64,000 nt of DNA, taken from Pseudomonas caspiana (GTDB taxonomy: Bacteria > Pseudomonadota > Gammaproteobacteria > Pseudomonadales > Pseudomonadaceae). The stretch covers positions 22,688-86,687 of the forward strand of contig NZ_LOHF01000012.1 of assembly GCF_002158995.1 (NCBI RefSeq), read 5' to 3'. The notes beneath the pieces are model-generated. The model saw nothing but the letters and a program-made list of their open reading frames with translations. It searched no databases and had not been told where the DNA came from. Below, one piece after another: positions 31,510-41,464 of the stretch (within the stretch, counting starts at the first letter, position 1; each line of letters starts with the position of its first letter). The translations under genes were made by a program, and so were the position numbers.

Positions 31510-31925
31510 TGTAAGTCCTTTTATAATTTCTTCTTGCACGAATGTAAGTGCCGGGCGATACGCCAAACATACTTTTGTACAATGAGGTGGTTTGATTAAC
31601 TAATGAAGTGACGTAATCATCGAGTGCGGTGTGCGGTCAATGCTGAAAGTGTAATTAAAAGTAAATGCGCTGCGCCTCCTGAAAGAACTCATAAAATTCT
31701 TACAGATGGCTGTTATAAATACTTGCGTTTTGCGTCTCTTTTTCCCACAGCGAGCGGTGTGCGGAAAGTCGAGTAAGGTAGGACGTCCGGCGTAGAACCT
31801 GTCGGAGCGAACTATTAGCGAGAGCTTTTTATCAGCCCCGTAGATGTGTTGGATTTACTGCCCTCACCGCGAATAAATTCCCGTTCAAAGAGTCAGGATC
31901 CATTTCGATTACAAAAAACGCAGAC
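31510..31925. other. Gene-free stretch between the secreted-protein gene and the alginate operon
   Basis: Upstream promoter region of the secreted-protein gene. It is A/T-rich near 31510-31740. A fragment at about 31798-31830 (CCTGTCGGAGCGAACTATTAG) looks like a degenerate REP arm. No ORF or RNA gene is supported. Confidence 0.45.
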
Positions 31926-31980
31926 CAAAAAAAACCTCAACAACCTACTGCGGATGGGGTACGCAAAAGGTTGTTGAGGT
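31926..31980 (-). terminator. Rho-independent terminator of the alginate operon
   Basis: A 13-base perfect stem (ACCTCAACAACCT with AGGTTGTTGAGGT) is followed, reading leftward, by eight consecutive T. It lies 37 bases after the algA stop, a strong terminator for the operon. Confidence 0.9.
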
Positions 31981-32016
31981 GTACTGCTCGTTGCCGATTG
32001 CAGTTAAAACAGCAAA

Positions 32017-33468
32017 TTAACGTGCAATGGTTTGCGTCTTGACGCCAGCTTCCAGTTGCGCGGAGCGACCGTAAACGTCTTCATAACGTTCGATGTCGTC
32101 TTCACCCAGGTAGCTGCCCGATTGGACTTCGATAATTTCCAACGGGATCTTGCCTGGGTTTTTCAGGCGGTGAACCGAGGCAATCGGGATGTAGGTCGAT
32201 TGGTTTTCGGTCAGCAGGAACACGTTTTCGTCGCAGGTAACCTGGGCAGTGCCCGAAACCACGATCCAGTGTTCGGCGCGGTGGTGGTGCATTTGCAGTG
32301 ACAGGCTGGCACCCGGTTTTACCGAGATGCGTTTGACCTGGAAGCGGCCACCCATGTCGACGGAGTCGTAAGAACCCCATGGACGATAGACTTCAAGGTG
32401 GTTCTGGGTTTCGCTGCGGCCTTGCTCATTGAGCGTGTTGACCATTTGCTTGACGCCCTGAACTTTGTCCTTGTGGGCAATCATCATGGCGTCTTTGGTT
32501 TCGACCACGACGATGTTGTCCAGACCGATCACCGACACCAGTTTGCCGTTGCCGTGGATCATGCAGTTGCGGCTGTCCTGGATAACCACGTCGCCTTTGG
32601 TGACGTTGCCATTGCTGTCTTTCTGTTGCACAGCCCACAGCGAGGACCAGCAGCCAACGTCGTTCCAGCCAGCGGTCAATGGCACAACGCAAGCGCGTTG
32701 GGTTTTTTCCATCACGGCGTAGTCGATGGAGTTGTCCGGGCAGCAGGCGAAGGTGGCTTCGTCGATGTCGATGGTGTCGCCTTCGTGCTTGCTGCGCTCC
32801 AGGGTCATCATGCAGGTGTCGTAGATGTCCGGATCGTGCTTTTTCAGTTCTTCGAGGAAGCGGCTGGCGCGGAACAGGAACATGCCGCTGTTCCAGTAGT
32901 AACCACCGGCTTCAACGAACTCGGTAGCGCGCTGTTCGTCAGGCTTCTCAACGAAGTGCGACACGCGGCTCACGCCTTCTGGCAGCAGCGCATCGGCAGT
33001 GGACTTGATGTAGCCATAACCGGTTTCCGGCTTGGTAGCAGGGACACCGAACAGGACCATTTCGCCGCGCTCTGCTGCGACGGTGGCCAGAGCCAGTGCG
33101 CGTTGCAGGGCTTTCTGATCTTCGATCACGTGGTCAGCGGGCATTACCAGCATCAGCTCGTCGTTGCCTTCGCTGAGCAGCAGCATGGCGGTGATGGCAA
33201 CGGCTGGCGCAGTGTTGCGGCCAAACGGTTCCATGATCACAGTCTGGGTTTCGAGACCCAGTGCATTGAGCTGCTCGTTAACGATGAAGCGGTGCTCTTT
33301 GTTGCAGACCACGATCGGGTCTTGCATGCCTTCGAACTTCAGGCGCTCGAGGGTTTGCTGGAAGAGGGTGTGGTTCCCGGTCAGCGCCAGAAACTGTTTT
33401 GGGAATTGCTTACGCGAAAGCGGCCAGAGTCGTGAACCGCTACCGCCTGACAAGATCACTGGAATCAT
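32017..33468 (-). CDS. algA: Mannose-1-phosphate guanylyltransferase / phosphomannose isomerase
   Basis: The 483-residue bifunctional enzyme starts MIPVILSGGSGSRLWPLSRK with the nucleotidyltransferase motif GGSGSRLWPLSRKQFPKQF, and has FVEKPD. The C-terminal half is the type II phosphomannose isomerase cupin (QMHHHRAEHWIVVSGTAQVT). It converts fructose-6-P to mannose-6-P and mannose-1-P plus GTP to GDP-mannose, supplying precursor for alginate. It is the last gene of the operon, separated from algF by 117 bases and followed by a strong terminator. Confidence 0.97.
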   Translation of the reverse strand: MIPVILSGGSGSRLWPLSRKQFPKQFLALTGNHTLFQQTLERLKFEGMQDPIVVCNKEHRFIVNEQLNALGLETQTVIMEPFGRNTAPAVAITAMLLLSEGNDELMLVMPADHVIEDQKALQRALALATVAAERGEMVLFGVPATKPETGYGYIKSTADALLPEGVSRVSHFVEKPDEQRATEFVEAGGYYWNSGMFLFRASRFLEELKKHDPDIYDTCMMTLERSKHEGDTIDIDEATFACCPDNSIDYAVMEKTQRACVVPLTAGWNDVGCWSSLWAVQQKDSNGNVTKGDVVIQDSRNCMIHGNGKLVSVIGLDNIVVVETKDAMMIAHKDKVQGVKQMVNTLNEQGRSETQNHLEVYRPWGSYDSVDMGGRFQVKRISVKPGASLSLQMHHHRAEHWIVVSGTAQVTCDENVFLLTENQSTYIPIASVHRLKNPGKIPLEIIEVQSGSYLGEDDIERYEDVYGRSAQLEAGVKTQTIAR

Positions 33469-33585
33469 TTTGTTTCTCCAAGAGCATTTCGAAATAGGGC
33501 TGTACGTCGGTCTGTCGTTTCAGTCTTGTTTTTGTTCCGCGTCGGTCGGCCCGATGATGGATCGGGCCGGCTGACAAATCCGTAA

Positions 33586-34254
33586 TTAGCGAGTTGCTAC
33601 CGGTGGTTTTACCCACACCGGAGACAGGCCACTGCCGCTACCGGTGATGTACAGCACGGCAGCTTCGCCACGCTCCAGGGCAACCGGTTTCAGGTCAGTG
33701 ACTTTCTTGTCGCCGTCGTACAGCGCCAGGCTGACTTTTACCGGGTTGATTTCACGCTCGCCGGTGCCTTTGGCGGCAACGGTTTTTACGACTTCGGTCT
33801 TGCCGTCAGCAGTTTTCAAGGTCAGTGCCTTGTCGCTCAGGTTCTGTACGCGAACCAGGGATTTCTGCTTGTTTTTGAACGGTGGTTCTTCAACCAGTTG
33901 TGGCTTGCCGCTGGCGTTGTTGACCAGGGTGTAATAGTGGTCGCCTGCCAGTTTCACCGGGACGCTCTGGCTGCCCAGTTTGGCGGTGTAATCACCTTGT
34001 GGCATGAAGCTGAATGCAGTGCTGCCCTGTGGCGCCACTTCGTTCATGTTGGTGTTGCCAACCGAAGCGCTGATCTCGGAGCTGCTGGCGTTGTAGACAC
34101 GCACAAAGGTCGAACCTTTTGGTGCGGTTGGGCCGTACAGCGCGGAGTCACCGGCGAATGCTTGCAGGGTGAAGAGGCTGATACCGGCAGCCAGTGCGCA
34201 GGTTTTCAGCAGGCTTTTCTTGGCAGTGCGAGTGTTCGAATTCTGTAAGGTCAT
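33586..34254 (-). CDS. algF: Alginate O-acetylation protein AlgF
   Basis: The 222-residue precursor has a signal peptide (about residues 1-35, ending near LQAFAGDSA) and the periplasmic AlgF body (RVYNASSSEISASVGNTNMN). It takes part in O-acetylation of alginate with AlgI and AlgJ in the periplasm. Its place between algJ and algA is canonical. The function of AlgF within the acetylation complex is only partly understood. Confidence 0.95.
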   Translation of the reverse strand: MTLQNSNTRTAKKSLLKTCALAAGISLFTLQAFAGDSALYGPTAPKGSTFVRVYNASSSEISASVGNTNMNEVAPQGSTAFSFMPQGDYTAKLGSQSVPVKLAGDHYYTLVNNASGKPQLVEEPPFKNKQKSLVRVQNLSDKALTLKTADGKTEVVKTVAAKGTGEREINPVKVSLALYDGDKKVTDLKPVALERGEAAVLYITGSGSGLSPVWVKPPVATR

Positions 34255-34267
34255 AAGGGTAGTCCTC

Positions 34268-35455
34268 TCAGTTTTGGGCCTGGTTTGGCGAGTCGGAAGA
34301 TTTGACGTTCTGAACGACGTTTTGTTGCGTTTTGATCGCGTCAGGAGCAGCTTTTTTTAGCTGTGCAATCCACTGCTGATCAAAGTCTTTAAGGTCGTTG
34401 TGAACGGGCAGATAACGCTCCGGAAATTCCCAGATCAGGACTTGCGGCGGGCTGTTTTTGAACGCGTCGGTTTGCAAGTATTTGAGCATCGGCAGGATCG
34501 GGCCGTGGCCGTCTTCTGCGTAGTTCACAACATCACTGTGCAGCGCTTCTTTAAGTGCGCCGACGAAGTTCCAGTTCGGGTTGGCGCTGTAGCTGGTGCC
34601 TACCAGACCAACAGCAACATCGCTGTCGGCGAACAATGCGTCATCGCCTTCGGCTTGTGCTGCTACCGGATCGGTACTGCGCTGTTGCAGTTGATCAGGT
34701 TGCGGCAACAGGTTGCTGAACAACGGGTCAAGCGGCAGGAAGTTAGTCAGGTCGCCTTTGTAGGGCGTTGTTTCCTTGGCCTGAGTGACGAACTTTTCAG
34801 GCTCGCCGCTCAGTGGCGTCTGCTGGGCGATGACTTCGCCCAACTGCTTGGCCACAACTTCTGCACCCATTGGCGTCCAGTGAGTATCGGTACGCAGGAA
34901 GACCTGGCCGTGTTGCTTTGCACCTTGCAGCGGTGCAAGCAAATCAGGAGCAACCAGACCGGCTTGCGCCGCTTGTGCGTGGAACTGCTGATAAAGGTCG
35001 GTGTGCAAAGTGGCGGGTTTGTTGTCGCCAATGTGCTCCGGATACAGGCGGGTTTTGGCAGGAACAATTGCCAGTACCAGCTGTGTGCCTTTGGCTTTCA
35101 GTTCGTCACGTACGCCCTGGATGATTGCCAGGTTTTCCGCTTCGTTCTTGTCACCGTTAGCGATGGCATCGAACTCTTCATCAGTGAACAGCCACTGATC
35201 CTTGCCGAGTACAACGCCAGGACGACCTTCGTTGAACAGCTTGTAATCCAGCGCTGCCCAGAGGTTGGTGCCCAGGCGCTTGATCGGAAACTCTTCGTCG
35301 TAATGAGTTTCCGCAGCCTTGGCCCACTTGCCGTTAAGCACGGTGGTTTCAGGGGTTGTCGAGAAGCTGGCAAAACTGCGCAGCGACCAGATACCCAGTA
35401 TCAGCAGGATAGCCAGAAACAGGCCGATGTAGAGGATGCGTAATGAGCGGGTCAT
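34268..35455 (-). CDS. algJ: Alginate O-acetyltransferase AlgJ
   Basis: The 395-residue protein has an uncleaved N-terminal membrane anchor (ILYIGLFLAILLILGIWSLR) and an SGNH-like domain. The catalytic D190 and H192 lie in FLRTDTHWTPMGAEV and S288 in VGLVGTSYSANPN, at the same numbering as I recall for P. aeruginosa AlgJ. It transfers acetyl groups in the periplasm, working with AlgI and AlgF. It starts 13 bases before the algF coding start in the operon direction (i.e. immediately upstream of algF). Confidence 0.96.
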   Translation of the reverse strand: MTRSLRILYIGLFLAILLILGIWSLRSFASFSTTPETTVLNGKWAKAAETHYDEEFPIKRLGTNLWAALDYKLFNEGRPGVVLGKDQWLFTDEEFDAIANGDKNEAENLAIIQGVRDELKAKGTQLVLAIVPAKTRLYPEHIGDNKPATLHTDLYQQFHAQAAQAGLVAPDLLAPLQGAKQHGQVFLRTDTHWTPMGAEVVAKQLGEVIAQQTPLSGEPEKFVTQAKETTPYKGDLTNFLPLDPLFSNLLPQPDQLQQRSTDPVAAQAEGDDALFADSDVAVGLVGTSYSANPNWNFVGALKEALHSDVVNYAEDGHGPILPMLKYLQTDAFKNSPPQVLIWEFPERYLPVHNDLKDFDQQWIAQLKKAAPDAIKTQQNVVQNVKSSDSPNQAQN

Positions 35456-35464
35456 GGCATGTCC

Positions 35465-37042
35465 TCAGAATTGGAAGTAAAGGAACGGCGAGAAGCTTTG
35501 CGCCGACAGTTTGAGAATCGAAGCAATGAACAGCAGCAGGATCACTGCACGCATTGCGTAACGTGGCCAGTCGGCAACCCAGTAAGCAGGCTGTACCTGA
35601 GCTTCAGTACCCACGATGTAGCCTGGCTCGTGAATGCTTCCTGGTTTGTCGCCCGGTACGGCTTTGATCATGCCTGGCTGCGCAGTGGCAGGGCCGTCAG
35701 CCTGAACGCCCAGATCCGGGTTGGTCTTGCTGGCAGCTTTTTCGGCAGGACGGTTGGTGTAGAAGTCGCGCAGACCGAAGAACGCCAGCGTTGCGTAAGC
35801 CACGACCATGGTCGCCACTTGCAGACCGGTGAGGCTTGCCTGGTTGAGTTCCGACAGTTTCCAGTCGCCGAAGCTGAACATCGCGCCGTACATACGGCCG
35901 GCAACGTGCAGGTTTTCTGCGCGGAAGATCACCCAGCCAGTGACCACGATCAGGAAGGTCAAAGCCCAGCGCATTACGTTGAATGTACGTGGAGCGGTGT
36001 TCAGGCCGATGGCTTTTTCGATCGCCAGCCAGACACCGTGCCATGCACCCCAGATCACGTAGGTGATGTTGGCGCCGTGCCACAGACCACCCAGCAGCAT
36101 GGTCAGAAACAGGTTGCGATAGGTCGCGAACTTGCCGCCACGGTTGCCGCCCAGGGTGATGTACAGGTAGTCACGCAACCAGGTGGAGAGGCTGATGTGC
36201 CAGCGACGCCAGAACTCGGTGATCGACTGGCTGATGTAAGGCTGTTTGAAGTTTTCCATAAAGCGGAAACCCATCATCAGGCCCAGACCAATCGCCATGT
36301 CGCTGTAACCGGAGAAGTCAAAATACAGCTGCGCGGTGTAAGCCAGCGCACCCAGCCAGGCATCGCCTGTGGTCGGGTTTTGCAGGGCGAAGCAGTGATC
36401 GGCAACAACCGCGAGGGTGTCGGCGATGAACACTTTCTTGATGAAACCCTGCATGAAGCGCGTGCAGCCTTCGGAGAACTTGTCCAGGGTGTGAGTGCGG
36501 TTGTTGAACTGGTCAGCCAGGTCACGGAAACGCAGCACGGGGCCTGCAATCAAGTGCGGGAAGATCGCCACAAACGCAGCAAAGTCGATCAGGTTACGTG
36601 TAGCCGGGGTATCACCGCGGTACACGTCAATGATGTAGCTGATGGACTCGAAGACATAGAACGAGATACCGATCGGCAGCAACACGTGGGTCAGGATGAA
36701 AGGTTCCAGACCGACCGACGTCATCATTGCGTTGATGCTGTCGACGCCGAAGTTAGCGTACTTGAAGTAGCCCAGGATACCGAGGTCAACCACCACGCCC
36801 AGCAACAGCCAGCGTTGTGCCGGCTTGGTGCGAACGCCTGCCGCACCTACTTGCAGGCCGATCCAGTAGTTCCACACCGTTACGCCGATGAACAGCGCGA
36901 GGAAGTCCACACGCCACCAGGCATAGAACACATAACTGGCAATCAGCAGCAGCAGATTGCGATAGCGTTGCCCGCTCAGGTAGTACAAGCCGAGGAAGAT
37001 CGGCAAGAACAGGAACAGGAACACGTTGGATGAGAACACCAT
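35465..37042 (-). CDS. algI: Membrane-bound O-acetyltransferase AlgI
   Basis: The 525-residue MBOAT protein has many membrane helices and the invariant His322 in LLGGLWHGANITYVIW. It moves the acetyl donor across the inner membrane for alginate O-acetylation. It starts MVFSSNVFLFLFLPIFLGLY. A 196-base gap with a REPIN separates it from algL upstream; algJ follows after 9 bases. Confidence 0.96.
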   Translation of the reverse strand: MVFSSNVFLFLFLPIFLGLYYLSGQRYRNLLLLIASYVFYAWWRVDFLALFIGVTVWNYWIGLQVGAAGVRTKPAQRWLLLGVVVDLGILGYFKYANFGVDSINAMMTSVGLEPFILTHVLLPIGISFYVFESISYIIDVYRGDTPATRNLIDFAAFVAIFPHLIAGPVLRFRDLADQFNNRTHTLDKFSEGCTRFMQGFIKKVFIADTLAVVADHCFALQNPTTGDAWLGALAYTAQLYFDFSGYSDMAIGLGLMMGFRFMENFKQPYISQSITEFWRRWHISLSTWLRDYLYITLGGNRGGKFATYRNLFLTMLLGGLWHGANITYVIWGAWHGVWLAIEKAIGLNTAPRTFNVMRWALTFLIVVTGWVIFRAENLHVAGRMYGAMFSFGDWKLSELNQASLTGLQVATMVVAYATLAFFGLRDFYTNRPAEKAASKTNPDLGVQADGPATAQPGMIKAVPGDKPGSIHEPGYIVGTEAQVQPAYWVADWPRYAMRAVILLLFIASILKLSAQSFSPFLYFQF

Positions 37043-37140
37043 CCTGATATCTCCGTTTATCCATCAGTCAAGGGCCTAAAGCCCCCCCAAACCCCCCATA
37101 AAAATATGGAGGTTGATGCGTTTACTGTTTCACCCTGTCT

Positions 37141-37229
37141 GTAGGAGCGCGCTTGCCCGCGATAGCGTCAGTTCAGTCCACGTTTGTGACGTCTGGCACG
37201 CCGCAATCGCGGGCAAGCGCGCTCCTACA
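37141..37229. repeat. REPIN inside the alginate operon (algL-algI gap)
   Basis: Inverted arms GTAGGAGCGCGCTTGCCCGC and GGGCAAGCGCGCTCCTAC flank a spacer within the 196-base gap between algL and algI. Transcription of algI-J-F-A from algD must pass through it, or a local promoter is needed. A C/T-poor tract (GGGTTTGGGGGG read leftward) lies beside it at 37080-37100. Confidence 0.9.
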
Positions 37230-37238
37230 GGGGATTAC

Positions 37239-38360
37239 TTACGAGCCTTTGTCACCCTTCTCGTGCTCTGGGTCGTAGACCTTGGTCAGGTCACCGCCCA
37301 GGCGGAAAGTCTTGAAGGGTTGTTTTTCATGCTTTTCTTCAAGCACTTCAGGGCTGCAGGTGTAGAGCGAGCAGTACGGTTCAAGCCAGGCAAATTTCGG
37401 ATCTTTCTTGAGGTCCGTCATGTCCTGTTTCTCACCGTTCTTGGCAGCGAAGGCTTCCGGGTTTTTCACGCCGGAGAGCACGCGATCAGCCAGACGCTTC
37501 AGAGCACCATTGTTTTCCGGACGCACATCCACGCCGTTGGCCTGCGCAAAGCTGGCGATCATCGCCAGTGGTGGCAACGCGTAGTTATGGTAGGAAAGGG
37601 CACGCTGACGACGCTTCATTTCGTTAGGCAGATAGCCTTCCGCATCGACTTGATTGGCAGCGACTTTGTATTCTTTGATCGCCCAGTCGAACAGGTCCTG
37701 GCGGTTGGTGGCGACAGCCGTTGCCATCACCGACCATGCGGCCCAGTACGAGTGGTTGTTGATTTTTTCCAGCGGCAGGTTGCTCCAGTCACTGATGACC
37801 TGGTCAGCCAGTTTGCTGAACCATGCCTCAATGATTTGCGCGTCCGCCTGACGGTTGGCCAGAGGCTTCGAATCGGAGAACTTCAAGCGCAGGTAAGCGG
37901 AGGACATACTGCCCAATGCCCATTTGCGCATCGACTTGCCGGTGTGGTTGAAGTCTTTGGATTCCAGCGCATCGGCCTTGGCCCAAGTGGTCATCATGTT
38001 CAGCGCGCAATCGAGCTGTTCAGGGCGACCATCGCGCATGTACTGCATAACGACTTTGCTGACACCACGCTCAAGGGTGGTGATGTCTTTGGTCGCGCTG
38101 CGAAAGGCTTCCTCGGACTGTTCGTTCAGGGTCGCACGCGCCTTGTCGGAACCTTCGTATTTGCTGCGAAACACCAGCTTGTCGGTGTAAGGCTTGGGAA
38201 TGGCTTCACAACTGAAATTGTGGTCACCGGTTTTCATTTTTTCGATCGGAGCGTCGTAGCCCTTCGGCGGCACGAGGTTCGCGGCGCTGGCGGCCCCGGC
38301 GCCACCGGCCATGATGGCCAGTGACAGAAGGGTAGGTAACATCAGTTTCGGAGTGTGCAT
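37239..38360 (-). CDS. algL: Alginate lyase AlgL (PL5)
   Basis: The 373-residue precursor has a signal peptide ([20 protein letters not shown], cleavage near ASAANL) and the PL5 motifs [10 protein letters not shown] (201-210, catalytic His203) and [12 protein letters not shown] (Tyr257), one residue offset from P. aeruginosa AlgL. It degrades alginate that escapes into the periplasm. The ATG at 38360 has GAGG upstream; an ATG at 38372 overlapping the algX stop (ATGA) would add four residues and is equally in frame. Confidence 0.96.
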   Translation of the reverse strand: MHTPKLMLPTLLSLAIMAGGAGAASAANLVPPKGYDAPIEKMKTGDHNFSCEAIPKPYTDKLVFRSKYEGSDKARATLNEQSEEAFRSATKDITTLERGVSKVVMQYMRDGRPEQLDCALNMMTTWAKADALESKDFNHTGKSMRKWALGSMSSAYLRLKFSDSKPLANRQADAQIIEAWFSKLADQVISDWSNLPLEKINNHSYWAAWSVMATAVATNRQDLFDWAIKEYKVAANQVDAEGYLPNEMKRRQRALSYHNYALPPLAMIASFAQANGVDVRPENNGALKRLADRVLSGVKNPEAFAAKNGEKQDMTDLKKDPKFAWLEPYCSLYTCSPEVLEEKHEKQPFKTFRLGGDLTKVYDPEHEKGDKGS

Positions 38361-38368
38361 AGGTAGCC

Positions 38369-39808
38369 TCATAACCCGGCTTGCGCGGTTTGCTGCGCAG
38401 TGGCTGGGAACACGTTGCGTTTGCATACTTTCGCTTCGACTTTCTGGGGTGCAGTGCCCGCTTCCGGACCCTGGATTTCCAGTGCGAGCAGTTGCTGGTC
38501 AGCCCAGTCTTCATCTGTTCGCAGTTCGAAGGAGAAGCGCCCGTCTGTATCGGATGTTTCCGGTTTTTCGATTTTCAGATCTTCGTGACGACCGTTCATG
38601 TACCAGAGCCTGGCTTGCAGGACTTTGACCGAAGTGTCGGCAAAACGGATGTCGATCTGATTGCTGCCGTTGCGGATGTTCTTGATTCCATTCTTGCCGT
38701 TGACCAGCACTTCGTTGGTGCCGGTTTTCAGCGTGGTGCTAGCGCTCATCACTGCGGGTTTGCCTTCGCAGCCGTTGTCGAGCAGCGACATCATCTGGCG
38801 GTAAATGGTCTCCTGGTCCAGGCGGTACAGCGGTGAGAATTCCCAGATCAGGATTTTAGGTGGACGTTTCTGGAAGTCTTCACTGCCCAGGTACTGCAGC
38901 ATCGAACCTTCCAGACCGCCGCCAGGGAAGGCGACGTTGAGGATGTCGGCACCGATGTACTCTTGCAGGAAGCCGGCGAAGTTATAGTTCTTGCCGCTGT
39001 GACTGGTACCGACCAGGGTGATTTCCGGGTTGCCGGAATCACCGAACAGGTCGCCGTCACCAGCCTCGCCTTTAGGCTCGGTGGTGAACTGGTCCATGTA
39101 CTGAATGGCGTAGGTGTTGCCGCACAATTGCGCCGCCATGTTGTGCAGGGTGCCGGTCTTGCCCATGCGTCCCGAAACGTGGCTTTCAAATTCACGCTTT
39201 GGAATGTCGGCGTAGCCCGGAATCTTCTTCACGGTTTCAGCGACGATTTTTGCTGTGCGCTGAGCACCGTATGGCGTCCAGTGCTGGTCGCCACGGAAGT
39301 AGAAGTCGTGCGCCTGTTGCTCGTTGGTCAACGGCGACAGATCAGGTACCCAGTAGCCCATCTTGTCGAAGCGACCGAGCATGGCCTTGTAGTTGTTCAG
39401 TGCTTTTTCGTAGTCGAACTTGTCGCGCTCGGCAGGGAACAGCTTGTTGCGATCTACCAGGCCACGTGTGGGTTGGTAAACCACCACCAACTCAACGCCT
39501 TTGCTCTTGAACGCATCGTGCAGCTGTTGCATGCGGCGATAGCCTTCAGGCGTAGTGTTGAATTCGGTACGCAGGTCTTCCTGGGTCCGGAACAACCAGT
39601 CGCCTTGCGCTTGTACCAGCGTGGTGAAGTTCTGCTGATAGCGCGTGGTGTAGTTTCTTGCGTCATGCGCTTGCGGGCACAGCTGGCAGCAAGGCTCGGC
39701 TGTGAAGTTCGGCGCCTGCACCTCGTCGGCACGTGCGCCGCCGCTGATTGCGATCAGGGCTGCGGTCAGGCCGGACAGGCTGAGTAACTTGATCATGTGT
39801 GCGTGCAT
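38369..39808 (-). CDS. algX: Alginate biosynthesis acetyltransferase AlgX
   Basis: The 479-residue precursor has a signal peptide ending near SGGARADE and the SGNH-like catalytic residues D174 and H176 in [13 protein letters not shown] and S269 in [11 protein letters not shown], identical in numbering to P. aeruginosa AlgX as I recall it. A C-terminal carbohydrate-binding module follows. It acetylates alginate before export. GAAGG precedes the ATG at 39808; the gap to algG is 13 bases. Confidence 0.96.
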   Translation of the reverse strand: MHAHMIKLLSLSGLTAALIAISGGARADEVQAPNFTAEPCCQLCPQAHDARNYTTRYQQNFTTLVQAQGDWLFRTQEDLRTEFNTTPEGYRRMQQLHDAFKSKGVELVVVYQPTRGLVDRNKLFPAERDKFDYEKALNNYKAMLGRFDKMGYWVPDLSPLTNEQQAHDFYFRGDQHWTPYGAQRTAKIVAETVKKIPGYADIPKREFESHVSGRMGKTGTLHNMAAQLCGNTYAIQYMDQFTTEPKGEAGDGDLFGDSGNPEITLVGTSHSGKNYNFAGFLQEYIGADILNVAFPGGGLEGSMLQYLGSEDFQKRPPKILIWEFSPLYRLDQETIYRQMMSLLDNGCEGKPAVMSASTTLKTGTNEVLVNGKNGIKNIRNGSNQIDIRFADTSVKVLQARLWYMNGRHEDLKIEKPETSDTDGRFSFELRTDEDWADQQLLALEIQGPEAGTAPQKVEAKVCKRNVFPATAQQTAQAGL

Positions 39809-39821
39809 AAAAATTACCTTC

Positions 39822-41438
39822 TCAGTCCTGAAGTTCTTTCTGGCTTTCGACCGGATCAATCAGAACGGCTTTTTGTTGGCGAACCAGCAGGTCGAGGATT
39901 TCGTCCTGACGGTCACCCAATACGCCGTTGAAGCTGATGCCGCTGGTCTTGCTCGGAGCCAGCATTGCCACACGATAGAGTTCGATACTCAGCGGGGAGT
40001 CGATGGACAGCGGGCCTGAGCTGTTACCGGTCAGCTCGCCACCGACCACGATCAAGGAAACCTTGGTGTCGAACGGGTCGAGGGCGATGTCGCGGTCGGT
40101 GTCGCTCAGGTCCTTGATGTGTCCGTAAACACCCAGTAGACCGTTAGCCATGGCGATGTTTTCGTACAGCTTGATGTTCACGCTGTTACGTACGCGGATG
40201 CCGTGACGACGATTGGCAATGACCTTGTTGCCCCACAGCAGGTTGTCGCCGCTTTCATACAGGGTGATGCCGTCGGTGTGGTTCTTGTAGATCTCGTTGT
40301 AAGCGACGATGTTGTTGACGCTGTTACGGTCCAGAACAAGGCCGGACAATTTGTTGTCGTGGCTCTTGTTGTTGAAGATGAAGCTGTCGTTCACCTCACG
40401 GGAAATAATGATCCCGTGCTTTTTCTTGGTTCCGTAGACGTTGTTCTCGGCAATGATCAGACCGTGGGAACGGTCATGCGGGTCAATGCCGTAAACAATG
40501 TTGTCGCGGTAGGTGCTGCTTTTGACTACGAAGTCTTTGGTTTCGTAGCAGTAGAAGCCGTACCACATATCAGAGAACTCCGAACCGACGATCCAGCCGG
40601 TTGGATCGGGCTTGTTCATCTGCTTGGCGGTGTTGGGCGTGTACTGAGAAATACTCACACCGTAGGACTTGCTCTGGTCGTAGCCCAGGCTCGCCATTTT
40701 GGTGTTGATGATGTAAGTCTCGGAACCACCCCAGGACAGCAGGAACGGACGGAATTCCTTGGGCGTACGGAAAGTCGACAGGCTGTTGGTCTTTTCGCGC
40801 CAGCCGTTGAGCTGGGTGTCGCTCATGAACAGCTTGCCTTCGTTGACCAGGAACGAGCCCTTTTCCTGTGACAGGCGCAACTCGTGCGCTTTCTTGTCCA
40901 CCTCGAAGGTCGCGTCAGCCTTGACCAGAATCGGCAGGCGGGCAATGTAAACGCCCGGCGACACTTCGCTCAGGTATTGCTTGGGGACCTTTTTAGCCAG
41001 GTCCTGGATGTTCATGTAGCCGCCTTCAATCACGATCGCTTGAGGGATGCCTTGTTGGCGGGCAACCCATTCGGCCATCTTGTTGTCACCGCCAACGAAC
41101 TCCTTCAGACCGACTTCTTCCATGATTCGGGTGATGCGAACCTTGCCAGGCTTGCTGCGCACGATTTTCTTCGCGGCAGCTTCGGCGGTGTAGCCCGAAA
41201 TGTCCGGCAACTGCGGTTTGTCCAGCGCCAGTGTTTCCACCGGCGGGCTGCTGATGGTGTAGCTCTTGGCTTCTTGCAGCTCTTTGACCATGCCTGGGGT
41301 GGTCGCCTGAGCCGGGCTGGCCGGCGCGGTGGCGGCCATGGCGGAGCTGGCGAGCAACAGCGCGCCGCTCAGCACTGCGCTTTCGAGCAGTGCATGTGGC
41401 CATGCGCGGTTGCGCAGACTGCTTGCTTGACTGTTCAT
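39822..41438 (-). CDS. algG: Mannuronan C5-epimerase AlgG
   Basis: The 538-residue precursor has a signal peptide near residues 15-38 and a right-handed beta-helix with the catalytic DPHDRS motif (about 319-324) preceded by YGI. It epimerises mannuronate to guluronate in the periplasmic polymer. The ATG at 41438 is preceded by AAGGAG nine bases upstream; an ATG at 41465 that overlaps the algE stop is also in frame but lacks a good site. Confidence 0.96.
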   Translation of the reverse strand: MNSQASSLRNRAWPHALLESAVLSGALLLASSAMAATAPASPAQATTPGMVKELQEAKSYTISSPPVETLALDKPQLPDISGYTAEAAAKKIVRSKPGKVRITRIMEEVGLKEFVGGDNKMAEWVARQQGIPQAIVIEGGYMNIQDLAKKVPKQYLSEVSPGVYIARLPILVKADATFEVDKKAHELRLSQEKGSFLVNEGKLFMSDTQLNGWREKTNSLSTFRTPKEFRPFLLSWGGSETYIINTKMASLGYDQSKSYGVSISQYTPNTAKQMNKPDPTGWIVGSEFSDMWYGFYCYETKDFVVKSSTYRDNIVYGIDPHDRSHGLIIAENNVYGTKKKHGIIISREVNDSFIFNNKSHDNKLSGLVLDRNSVNNIVAYNEIYKNHTDGITLYESGDNLLWGNKVIANRRHGIRVRNSVNIKLYENIAMANGLLGVYGHIKDLSDTDRDIALDPFDTKVSLIVVGGELTGNSSGPLSIDSPLSIELYRVAMLAPSKTSGISFNGVLGDRQDEILDLLVRQQKAVLIDPVESQKELQD

Positions 41439-41464
41439 CTCATCGCACTCCTTTCGCGGTTGCA

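Noticed and set aside
32398..37033. Long plus-strand open frames opposite algA, algJ and algI (345, 347 and 524 codons)
   Set aside because: They are antisense shadows of well-identified alginate genes in G/C-rich DNA. Their translations have no family resemblance and lack ribosome sites.
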